Both the position numbers and the translations under genes were made by a program. 64,000 nucleotides of DNA, from contig NZ_JAUSQV010000001.1 in NCBI RefSeq assembly GCF_030811475.1, positions 2,801,001-2,865,000 of the forward strand, read 5' to 3'. The DNA is from Nakamurella flavida (GTDB lineage: Bacteria; Actinomycetota; Actinomycetes; Mycobacteriales; Nakamurellaceae). The notes beneath the pieces are model-generated. The model was not told the DNA's origin and ran no database searches. It worked only from the letters and a program-made list of their open reading frames with translations. Below, piece by piece: positions 17,579 through 25,248 of the stretch. Position 1 is the first letter of the stretch. Each line of letters begins with the position of its first letter.

Positions 17579-17999
17579 GACCGTCGAGCGTAGGTGCTGG
17601 GACGTCCGGACGACCTCCGTACCCACCCCCGGCACCCGGCTCGGTCCCAACCCCAACCCCACGCCCCACCTGCTGCTCATGCCGCAAACCCCGCCGGCGG
17701 TTCCCCGGCGCACCACCCGCCGGAGTGATGTGACCCCGGTCTCGGCGTGCCAGACTGGGGACGGAGCGTGTCACCGCGATCGGCCGGAGCGGCGAACGGG
17801 CGAGAGATCGGCCCGCCGAGCCCGGTGGGGGCCTCGACGGTGACGATCGGGAGTCCTCGACCGCGACATGGGGCCGGTCCTCGACGGCAGGGAGTCCGGC
17901 ACCGGCGCAGGTCGCCCGGGCCGGCCTGACCGGGTCGGGTGGTGGGCACCGCAGCGGTCATCGTGACCGGAACGGTCGGACGAGCAGGGGGAATGTGTC
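17579..17999. other. intergenic region between divergent pdxY and deoC-like genes
   Basis: About 420 bp without a credible gene. It contains GTCCTCGAC twice (near 17850 and 17878) and GACCG-GAA-CGGTC around 17964. I saw no strong promoter or terminator. Confidence 0.4.
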
Positions 18000-18776
18000 G
18001 TGTCGGTGGCCCCAGTGGGTTCCTACCCGGAGCTCTCCGGAGTGCAGCAGGCCCGCCGCGGCCTCCTCCCGGACGAGCACCCGGCGTTGACCTTGCCGCG
18101 GGAACAGCTCGCGGGCCGCATCCAGCACACCCTCGTCGGGCAGGGCATCACCGAGCGGGCCGTCCGCCTGCACATCCAGGAGACGCTGACCCACGGTTTC
18201 GACGCCGCCGTCGTCCCCGCCGCCTGGGTGGCGGTCGCCCGCGACGAGCTCCGCGGTACCTCGGCCCGCATCGGGTCGATCGTCGACTACCCGCACGGCA
18301 GCTCCACCACCGCCGGCCGCCGCGCCGAGGCCGCCTCCCTCGTCGACGAGGGGGTCGACGAGCTCGACGCCACCGTCAACATCGGCTACCTGCTCTCCGG
18401 TCGGGTCACCGAGTTCGCCGCCGACCTCAAGGCCGTCGTCGACGCCGCGTCGCCGATCGGGGTCAAGGTCATGCTCGAGCTCCCGCTGTTGGACCGCCGC
18501 CAGCGGGAGCAGGCCGTGCAGGCCGCCATCGACGCCGGTGCCGCCTTCGTCAAGCCCGCGTCCCGGGGAGCCGTCGGCATCGCCGATCCCGCCACCATCG
18601 CGTATCTGCGCCGGGCCGTCCCCGCCTCCATCGGCGTCAAGGCCTCCGGCGGGGTGAAGACCATCGAGCAGGTCCGGGCCCTGCTCGCGGCCGGCGCCGA
18701 CCTGATCGGCACCTCGTCCGGCGTCTCCATCGTCACCGGCGGCGGGCTGGCCAAGGGGTCGCTGTACTCGTACTGA
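18000..18776 (+). CDS. DeoC-like class I aldolase
   Basis: A 258-residue TIM-barrel aldolase of the DeoC/LacD type. Catalytic residues of deoxyribose-phosphate aldolase can be placed: D123 in ELDATVNIG, Schiff-base K185 in FVKPASRG and K214 in GVKASGGVKT, with the C-terminal phosphate-binding GTSSG. The loop after the Schiff-base lysine reads PAS where true DeoC has TST, so 2-deoxyribose 5-phosphate may not be the substrate. AGGGGG precedes the GTG start. An FGGY sugar kinase follows on the same strand about 160 bp later. A kinase-aldolase pair acting on an unusual phosphorylated sugar is the natural inference. Confidence 0.85.
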   Translation: MSVAPVGSYPELSGVQQARRGLLPDEHPALTLPREQLAGRIQHTLVGQGITERAVRLHIQETLTHGFDAAVVPAAWVAVARDELRGTSARIGSIVDYPHGSSTTAGRRAEAASLVDEGVDELDATVNIGYLLSGRVTEFAADLKAVVDAASPIGVKVMLELPLLDRRQREQAVQAAIDAGAAFVKPASRGAVGIADPATIAYLRRAVPASIGVKASGGVKTIEQVRALLAAGADLIGTSSGVSIVTGGGLAKGSLYSY

Positions 18777-18934
18777 CCACCCCGTCCCGACCACCCCGAC
18801 GGCGTCCCGGCGAGCGTCCGGGCGGGCGCCACGGACACCCGGCGACGTGCTCGCCGCCGGTCGGTGTGCGAGCCTGCGACGGTGGCCGGGTGGGTCGTCC
18901 GGCGCACCACGGCGTTCGAACCGAGAGGACCACT

Positions 18935-20347
18935 GTGTCGCAGCTCGTCGCGGGGATCGATTCCTCGTCGCAGTCCACGAAGGTCGTCCTGGTCCGGGCC
19001 GAGGACGGGGTGGTGGTCGACCAGGCCAGCAGCCCGCATCCGGTGGGCACCGAGGTCGACCCGCAGGCCTGGTGGGAGGCCCTGCAGCTGGCCGGATCCG
19101 GGCTGCTGGACCGCGCGGCGGCCATCGGGGTCGGCGGACAGCAGCACGGCATGGTGGCCCTGGACGCGGACGGCGCGGTGGTCCGACCCGCGCTGCTCTG
19201 GAACGACCTCCGCTCCGCCCCGCAGATCGCCGACGTCATCGCCCACTTCGGTGGTGAACAGCAGACCGCGGACGCCATCGGCTCCGTGCCGCCCGCCTCG
19301 TTCACCGTCACCAAGCTGCGTTGGATGGCCGAGAACGAACCGGAGAACGCCGAACGCACCTCCGCGGTGATGCTCCCGCACGACTGGCTGACCTGGATGC
19401 TCGCCGGTGGACCCGGCTCCGGCGCCGAGATGGTCACCGACCACGGCGACGCCTCCGGGACCGGCTACTACTCGCCCGCCCGCCGTGACTGGCTGCCCGA
19501 GGTCGCCGCGTGGGCCCTGGGCCGCGGACCCGGCGGACCGGCCCCCCAGCTGCCCCGCATCGCCGGGCCGGGTGAGGTCGTCGGCACCACCACGGGCGGG
19601 GCGCAGCTGTCCGCGGGGACGGGTGACAACATGGCCGCCGCCCTCGGGCTGTGCCTGCGCGACGGGGACGTGGTGGTCTCCATCGGCACCTCCGGGACCG
19701 CGTTCTGCGTCACCGACAGTCCCCGCGCCGACCCCACCGGATCGGTGTCCGGGTTCGCCGACGCCAGTGGCCGCTATCTGCCGTTGGTGTGCACCGTCAA
19801 CGCCTCCCGAATCCTGTCGGTCACCGCGCGGCTGCTCGGGGTCGACCACGACGAGTTCGCCGCCCTGGCCCTGGCCGCCGAGCCCGGCGCCGGCGGGCTG
19901 ACGTTCCTGCCGTACATGGACGGCGAACGCACCCCCAACCGCCCCACGGCCACCGGTGTGCTGTCCGGGCTCACCTCCGGCGTCCAGCGGGAGGACCTGG
20001 CCCGGGCGGCCGTCGAGGCCCTGCTCGGTTCGTTGGGCGACGCCATCGACGCGCTCGGTGTCGTCCCCGGCCGGGTCCTGGTCATCGGCGGGGCCGCCCG
20101 GAACCCCGCCGTCCAGCAGCTCGCCCCGGCCGTCTGGGGGTTGCCGGTGGAGTTCCCCGTGCCCGGCGAGTACGTCGCGCTCGGCGCCGCCCGCCAGGCC
20201 GCCTGGGCGCTGTCCGGAGCCGACGAACCGCCGGCCTGGGCGCCCCCGGAGACCACCGCGTTCACCGCCGACCCCACGCCGGTGGTCCGCCGGCGGTACG
20301 ACGTCCTCCGCGACCGGACGGCGGACTGGACCGAGAGCCGGGCCTGA
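18935..20347 (+). CDS. FGGY-family carbohydrate kinase, xylulokinase-like
   Basis: A 470-residue sugar kinase. The N-terminal GIDSSSQSTKVVL is the phosphate-1 loop, GVGGQQHGMV is typical of xylulokinases, LSAGTGDNMAAALG carries the catalytic Asp near residue 231, and SIGTSGTAF and the later VIGGAARNPAVQQL contact ATP. Length is close to XylB. GAGAGGA stands six bases before the GTG at 18935. It lies downstream of the DeoC-like aldolase, so the true substrate may be another ketose or polyol. A DeoR-type regulator of the sugar-phosphate-sensing class lies 2.5 kb downstream on the other strand. Confidence 0.85.
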   Translation: MSQLVAGIDSSSQSTKVVLVRAEDGVVVDQASSPHPVGTEVDPQAWWEALQLAGSGLLDRAAAIGVGGQQHGMVALDADGAVVRPALLWNDLRSAPQIADVIAHFGGEQQTADAIGSVPPASFTVTKLRWMAENEPENAERTSAVMLPHDWLTWMLAGGPGSGAEMVTDHGDASGTGYYSPARRDWLPEVAAWALGRGPGGPAPQLPRIAGPGEVVGTTTGGAQLSAGTGDNMAAALGLCLRDGDVVVSIGTSGTAFCVTDSPRADPTGSVSGFADASGRYLPLVCTVNASRILSVTARLLGVDHDEFAALALAAEPGAGGLTFLPYMDGERTPNRPTATGVLSGLTSGVQREDLARAAVEALLGSLGDAIDALGVVPGRVLVIGGAARNPAVQQLAPAVWGLPVEFPVPGEYVALGAARQAAWALSGADEPPAWAPPETTAFTADPTPVVRRRYDVLRDRTADWTESRA

Positions 20348-20423
20348 CGAGGGGCGGGCGGCGCCGCGGGGTGGCGGTGCCGCCGGGGGACGAGCGGTGG
20401 CCGGCCCGGGACGGCCGACACGG

Positions 20424-20463
20424 CACCGGTCGCCGGTCGCCGGTCGCCGGTGAGCATCTTTTT
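20424..20463 (+). terminator. candidate intrinsic terminator after the FGGY kinase
   Basis: CACCGG (20424-20429) and CCGGTG (20447-20452) form the ends of a GC-rich stem built on three tandem CGCCGGT units. A TTTTT run at 20459-20463 follows after six bases. It lies about 80 bp past the kinase stop and just before the ECF-type promoter. The stem is imperfect because of the repeats. Confidence 0.4.
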
Positions 20464-20471
20464 CCGGCGGG

Positions 20472-20498
20472 TGTCGATCGGGGCCGGCGTCGATCGTC
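20472..20498 (+). promoter_or_regulatory. candidate ECF42-type promoter
   Basis: TGTCGA (20472-20477) is followed after 17 bases by CGTC (20495-20498), about 50 bp before the DGPF gene. This agrees with the TGTCGA -35 and CG[A/T]C -10 signature described for ECF42 sigma factors, whose gene is next in the operon. An autoregulatory promoter is the simplest reading. Confidence 0.55.
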
Positions 20499-20547
20499 AT
20501 GACGGTGTGAGGATCCCGCGGTTCGCCGCCCGACGAGAGGCACCGAC

Positions 20548-20925
20548 ATGCGCTACACCCTGCTCCTGCACTACCCGGAGATGACGTCCGACGATCTCGG
20601 GCCCGAGGTCGAACAGGCCGGGCGGCAGGCGTTCGCCGCGTACGCCGACGCCTTGACCGCGGCCGGCGTGCTGCTGTCGGCCGAGGTCCTGCAGCCGTCC
20701 GCGAGCAGCACCACGGTGCGCCGACGGGACGGCCGCCTGCAGATCCAGGACGGCCCCTTCGCCGACACCAAGGATCAGCTGGGCGGGTCCTTCGTCATCG
20801 ACGTGCCGGACCTGGACGCCGCGCTCGGCTGGGCGCAACAGGCGCCGCCCGTCGACTGGGGTGCGGTGGAGGTCCGGCCCGGGTCCGTCTTCCACGCCGA
20901 CGGTGCGTGGCGCCCGAACACGTGA
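20548..20925 (+). CDS. YCII-related DGPF-domain protein
   Basis: A 125-residue YCII-fold protein containing the signature DGPF in QIQDGPFADTKDQLGGSF (residues about 67-84). DGPF proteins are the characteristic partners and targets of ECF42 sigma factors; their biochemical role is unknown. The ATG is preceded by GAGAGG at good spacing, and the stop overlaps the GTG of the sigma gene. The operon arrangement and the upstream TGTCGA promoter motif support ECF42 control. Confidence 0.9.
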   Translation: MRYTLLLHYPEMTSDDLGPEVEQAGRQAFAAYADALTAAGVLLSAEVLQPSASSTTVRRRDGRLQIQDGPFADTKDQLGGSFVIDVPDLDAALGWAQQAPPVDWGAVEVRPGSVFHADGAWRPNT

Positions 20926-22184
20926 GCTCACCGTCCGACCCGGTGCGTGCGGCCGCCGCCCGGACCGCGCGCACCGCCCACGGGCGCCTCGTCGCCGTTC
21001 TCGCCGCCGCCGACGGCGACCTGGAGCAGGCCGAGGACGCCCTGGCGGATGCCTTCGAACAGGCGCTCCGGCGCTGGCCGGAGACCGGCGTGCCGGACAA
21101 CCCGGAGGGATGGCTGATCACGGTGGCCCGCAACCGGCAACGCGATCGCCGGCGGTCCGCGGCGCACCGCACCTCGGTGGCCCTGCCCACCGAGCAGACC
21201 ACCCCGTCACCCCCGGGGTGGCCCGGTGCCGCCCTGTCCCCCCGCGACCCGTTCGACGATCTCGACCCCGACGCCCTGCCGGACCGCCGACTGGCCCTGC
21301 TGTTCGTCTGCGCCCACCCGGCCATCGACGAGACGATCCGGACCCCGCTCATGCTGCAGACGGTGCTCGGCTTCGACGCCGCCGAGGTCGCGACCGCCTT
21401 CGCGGTGGCACCGGCCACCATGGCGCAGCGGCTCGTCCGGGCCAAGCGGCGTATCCGCGACGCCCGGATCCCGTTCACCGTCCCGGCCCGCGAAGCGCTG
21501 CCCGGTCGCCTCGGCCCGGTGCTCGAAGCCGTGTACGGGTGCTTCGCCCTGGGTCGGGAGGGGACCGGGCGGGCCGACATGGTCCACGAGGCACACCATC
21601 TGGCCGTCACGGTGGCCGCACTGCTCGACGGCGAGCCGGAGGCTTGGGGGCTGGCCGCCCTGATCACCCTGGCCCTCGCCCGCGAACCCGCGCGAGGACC
21701 GGGTTACGTGCCCCTGGACGAACAGGACACCGCCCGGTGGGACACCGCGCTCATCGCCGAGGGCGAGGAGTACCTGCGCCGCGCAGGTACCCCTCGGCCG
21801 GGGCGTTTCCAGCTGGAGGCCGCCGTCCAGGCCGTCCACTGCGCCCGTGCCGCCACCGGGCACACCGACTGGCCGGCCCTGTGCACCCTGTACCGGGCGT
21901 TGCGCCTGCTCGCCCCGACCCTCGGCACCCGCGTGGCCCTGGCCGGCGCGGTGGGGCGCGTCGACGGGCCCTCAGCCGGTCTGCGACTGCTGGACGAAGT
22001 CGGTGACGGGGCTGCCTCCTTCCAACCGGCCTGGGCGGTCCGGGCCCACCTGCTGGCCGCCGCCGGTCACGTCCCCGAGGCGCTCGAGGCCTACCGGCGG
22101 GCCGGGGAGCTGGCCACCGACCCCGCCGTCCGGGAGTTCCTCACCCGGCGCGCCCGGGCCGTGGAGCATCCGGACAGGGGCTGA
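20922..22184 (+). CDS. ECF42-type RNA polymerase sigma factor with C-terminal extension
   Basis: About 420 residues from the GTG at 20922, which overlaps the upstream stop as GTGA. Sigma region 2 is recognisable at about 20-85 (EQAEDALADAFEQAL, then PEGWLITVARNRQRD). Sigma region 4 lies at about 125-175 (RLALLFVCAHPAI, then GFDAAEVATAFAVAPATMAQRLVRAKRRIRDA). The remaining 230 residues are the DUF6596/TPR-like extension of COG4941 proteins, including YGCFALGREG, ARAATGHTDWPALCTLYRAL and a final repeat. No anti-sigma gene is adjacent, as is usual for this group, where the extension controls activity. The signal is unknown. Confidence 0.9.
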   Translation: MSSPSDPVRAAAARTARTAHGRLVAVLAAADGDLEQAEDALADAFEQALRRWPETGVPDNPEGWLITVARNRQRDRRRSAAHRTSVALPTEQTTPSPPGWPGAALSPRDPFDDLDPDALPDRRLALLFVCAHPAIDETIRTPLMLQTVLGFDAAEVATAFAVAPATMAQRLVRAKRRIRDARIPFTVPAREALPGRLGPVLEAVYGCFALGREGTGRADMVHEAHHLAVTVAALLDGEPEAWGLAALITLALAREPARGPGYVPLDEQDTARWDTALIAEGEEYLRRAGTPRPGRFQLEAAVQAVHCARAATGHTDWPALCTLYRALRLLAPTLGTRVALAGAVGRVDGPSAGLRLLDEVGDGAASFQPAWAVRAHLLAAAGHVPEALEAYRRAGELATDPAVREFLTRRARAVEHPDRG

Positions 22185-22210
22185 CCGCTTCCGCGCCTAC
22201 CCTCCCCGCC

Positions 22211-22858
22211 ATGACGCAGGACGGTGCAGCGCAGGACGGTGCAGCGGGGGGCGGCGCCGGGATCGTCGTCGACGGCCACGGGATCGAGCCGCTCGGCCCG
22301 GCGACGTGGCCGGCGTTCGCCGACCTCGCGGAACGGCACAACGGGGTCTGGGGTGGGTGCTGGTGCACCTGGTTCCACCTGTACCCCGATCCCCCGGAGC
22401 GGCGGGAGTGCGGCAACCGCGAGTTCAAGCGGCGGCTGGTCGAGGCGGGCCGGACCCACGCCGCCCTGGTGATGGACGGGGACGAGGCGATCGCCTGGGC
22501 CCAGTTCGGCACGGTCGGCGAGCTGCGCAACATCCACCACCGCAAGCAGTGGGAGGCCGAATCGGTCCGCGAGCCCGACTTCCGGATCACCTGCCTGTTC
22601 GTCGACCGGCGGTTCCGCCGCCAGGGCATGGCCGGGATCGCGGTACGGGGCGCTCTCGCGTTGATCGCGGCCGCCGGCGGCGGCCTGGTCGAGGCCTACC
22701 CGCACGACCTCGAGCCCGGGCGGAAGGTGTCGTCGTCGTTCCTCTACAACGCCACGCGCACGATGTACGAGGGCCTCGGGTTCACCTACGAGCGCCCCAA
22801 GGGCAAGGGGAACTGCGTGATGACGCTGACCCTGCCGGTGCTCGATCCGACCCGCTGA
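22211..22858 (+). CDS. GNAT-family N-acetyltransferase
   Basis: A 215-residue protein. The acetyl-CoA-binding core is in the middle: ITCLFVDRRFRRQGMAGIAV gives the strand 4 / RxxGxG-type loop (RRQGMAG), followed by ALALIAAAGGGLVEAYP and the C-terminal NATRTMYEGLGFTYE typical of the last strands. An N-terminal GGCWCTWF element is shared with a subset of actinobacterial GNATs. The substrate is unknown. It lies 26 bp after the sigma gene and could be its target, though no separate promoter evidence was found. Confidence 0.85.
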   Translation: MTQDGAAQDGAAGGGAGIVVDGHGIEPLGPATWPAFADLAERHNGVWGGCWCTWFHLYPDPPERRECGNREFKRRLVEAGRTHAALVMDGDEAIAWAQFGTVGELRNIHHRKQWEAESVREPDFRITCLFVDRRFRRQGMAGIAVRGALALIAAAGGGLVEAYPHDLEPGRKVSSSFLYNATRTMYEGLGFTYERPKGKGNCVMTLTLPVLDPTR

Positions 22859-22873
22859 CCGGGGCCGAGCCGG

Positions 22874-23671
22874 TCAGCCCTCGTCGTCGCCCGTGGGGAT
22901 GACGATCACCTCGGCGACCTGATCGGCCAACACCTCCGCGGCCTCCGAACTCAACCGGTCGTCGGTGATGATCGTGCTGACCGCGGACAACGGCGCGATG
23001 TGCGCGAGAGCGACCTTCCCCCACTTGGTGTGGTCGGCCAGGACGACCAGCCGGCGGGTCGAGTCGACGAACGCCCGGTTGGTCTCGGCCTCCAGCAGGT
23101 TCGGGGTGGTCAGCCCCGCCCGCTCGTCCACACCCTGCACGCCCATGAACACCAGGTCGACGTGCAACGAGCGGATCGCCTGCACGGCAATGGGTCCGAC
23201 GAGACCGTCGGACGGGGTGCGCAGGCCGCCGGTCAGGACGACGGTCAGATCGCGCCGCTGCTGGGCGTGCAGCACCTCGGCGACCTTGAGGGAATTGGTC
23301 ACCACCGTCAGGTCGGCGACGTCGAACAGGTGCCTGGCCAGGGTCCACGTCGTACTGCCCGCCGTGATGGCCACGGCCATCCCCGGATGCACCAGGGTGG
23401 CGGCCCGCGCGGCGATCACCTCCTTCTCGCGCAACTCCCGCTGGCTGGTGATCTCGAACCCGGGCTCGATGGCGCTGGCCGTCTCCATCGCGGTCGCCCC
23501 GCCGTGCACCTTGGCCAGCAGGCCCTGCCGGTCCAGCACCTCCAGGTCGCGCCGGACCGTCATGTCCGACACCCCGAGCAGGGTCGTCAGGTGGGTGACC
23601 CGGGCCCCGCCGGAGCGGCGGACCTCCTCGAGAATGCGCGCGCGGCGCAGGGCGGCCAGCACGAGGGGCAC
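22874..23671 (-). CDS. DeoR/GlpR-family transcriptional regulator
   Basis: A 265-residue repressor with the DeoR winged helix at about 10-60 (LLGVSDMTVRRDLEVLDRQGLLAKVHGGA). The sugar-phosphate isomerase-like sensor domain follows, with AITAGSTTW, VVTNSLKVAEVL, FMGVQGVDERAGLTTPNLLEAETNRAFV, and VVLADHTKWGKVALA. Such regulators respond to phosphorylated sugars. It is divergent from the amidase gene (114 bp apart) and lies 2.5 kb from the DeoC-like aldolase and kinase, so either module could be its target. Confidence 0.9.
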   Translation of the reverse strand: MPLVLAALRRARILEEVRRSGGARVTHLTTLLGVSDMTVRRDLEVLDRQGLLAKVHGGATAMETASAIEPGFEITSQRELREKEVIAARAATLVHPGMAVAITAGSTTWTLARHLFDVADLTVVTNSLKVAEVLHAQQRRDLTVVLTGGLRTPSDGLVGPIAVQAIRSLHVDLVFMGVQGVDERAGLTTPNLLEAETNRAFVDSTRRLVVLADHTKWGKVALAHIAPLSAVSTIITDDRLSSEAAEVLADQVAEVIVIPTGDDEG

Positions 23672-23785
23672 CTCCGGACGACGGGTTGGCGTCCCCCGAC
23701 CCTAACCAGCGGACCGCCCCGTGCGGGGATGTGGTCATATCGAACGGCGACCCGCGGCGAGGGGCGTCGCAGGGGAGGGGACAGG

Positions 23786-25147
23786 ATGACCGGCAGCAAC
23801 ACCACCGGCAGGGACACCACCGGGATGACAGCCGGGGACCTGCTGACCGCACTGGGCGCCGGCACGGTGACCGCCGAGCAGGTCGTCGCGGACCTGCACG
23901 AACGGTGGGACACCGACGAGGCCGGCCCGATTCCGGTGCACTCCGTGGTGCGCCGCGACCCGACCGCGTCCGCACAGGCGCGGGAGATCGACCGGCGCCG
24001 TCGGGACGGGGAGCCGCTCCCGCCGCTCGCCGGGCTGCCGCTGACCGTCAAGGACTGCTTCGACGTGGCCGGCCTGACCACGGGGGACGGCGTGCCCGAT
24101 CACGAGTACGTCGCCGGGACCGACGCCCCCGCGGTGGCGGCCCTGCGCGCGGCCGGCGTCGTCGTCGTGGGGAAGACCAACGTCCCGCCGTGGCTCGACG
24201 ACTATCAGTCGGGGTCCGCGCACCTCGGCATCACCCGGCACCCCCAGGACCGGACACGCACCCCCGGCGGGTCCAGCGGGGGCGCGGCGGCGGTCGCGGC
24301 AGGACACTCCTGGCTCGACCTGGGCAGCGACATGACCGGCTCGGTACGGCTTCCCGCGGCCTGGTGCGGGGTGACGTCCTGGCGGCCCAGCCACGGTCTG
24401 GTCTCCAAACGCGGCCACCTGCCGTGGCCGCCGTCCCGACGACTGGAGCCGCCGGCCTCGACCGTCGGCATCACCGCGCGCACCGTCGCCGATCTGCTGC
24501 TGCCCGCCGAGGCGCTGCTCACCGGAGCGCCCGGCGGTGCCGGGGCGGCCGCCCCGCTCGGGTCGGCGGCCGAGGAGATCCGGCTCGGCGTGTGGATGCC
24601 GGGTGACTGGCCGGTCACCGGGACCGAGGTGCGGGACGCCCTGTCGGCCTGGTGCGTGCGGGCCCGGGACGCCGGGATCGAGCTGGTGGTGATCCGGCCA
24701 CCGCTGGCCGGACCGGCCGAGGCCGCGGTCTATCGGCGGCTGATGGCGGCCGAGATCGCCCACGGCGCGGCGGTTCCCGATCTCGCCCCACCGCTGCTGG
24801 CCGATCTGGAACGCCAGGCCGAGGTCGTGGACGCCTGGTCGACGGAGGTGTTCGCCACGGTGGCCGCGGTGGTCTGCCCGATCACCCCGGTGGTGGCGCC
24901 GCCGCTGTCCGCCGTGCCGCTGGACGACCGGACCGTGCTCGTCGACGGGGCCGAGCTGCCGGCCTCGGTGATCTTCGACTGGGGCGTGATCACCTCGCTC
25001 GCCCGCGGACCGGTCGTCACCGTGCCGATCGGCACCGGGACGGGCGGTCTGCCCATCGGCGCCCAGCTGATCGGCGAACACGGCCGCGACCGGGACCTGC
25101 TGGCGTTGGCGGTGCGGCTGGAGACGTCGGGTCTGGCCGCGGCCTGA
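23786..25147 (+). CDS. amidase signature family protein
   Basis: A 453-residue amidase. The Ser-cisSer-Lys triad can be placed: Lys in LTVKDCFDVAG, the first Ser in TPGGSSGGAAAVAAG, and the nucleophile in LGSDMTGSVRLPA. The last motif differs from the common GSDTGGS, but the Gly-Ser pair and following Arg/Pro remain. Members hydrolyse amides or act in glutamyl-tRNA amidation; at this length and without GatB/GatC nearby, a stand-alone amidase is likely. A very strong AGGGGAGGGG precedes the ATG at 23786, and the gene is divergent from the DeoR regulator. Confidence 0.88.
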   Translation: MTGSNTTGRDTTGMTAGDLLTALGAGTVTAEQVVADLHERWDTDEAGPIPVHSVVRRDPTASAQAREIDRRRRDGEPLPPLAGLPLTVKDCFDVAGLTTGDGVPDHEYVAGTDAPAVAALRAAGVVVVGKTNVPPWLDDYQSGSAHLGITRHPQDRTRTPGGSSGGAAAVAAGHSWLDLGSDMTGSVRLPAAWCGVTSWRPSHGLVSKRGHLPWPPSRRLEPPASTVGITARTVADLLLPAEALLTGAPGGAGAAAPLGSAAEEIRLGVWMPGDWPVTGTEVRDALSAWCVRARDAGIELVVIRPPLAGPAEAAVYRRLMAAEIAHGAAVPDLAPPLLADLERQAEVVDAWSTEVFATVAAVVCPITPVVAPPLSAVPLDDRTVLVDGAELPASVIFDWGVITSLARGPVVTVPIGTGTGGLPIGAQLIGEHGRDRDLLALAVRLETSGLAAA

Positions 25148-25248
25148 ACAGCGGCCGACCCCGGAGCGCAGCCCGAACGGCGATGCGCCGACACCGCCTG
25201 GGACAGGCAGTGCCGGCGCGTCCGGGGTGCGGGGGGGAACCCGCGGGG

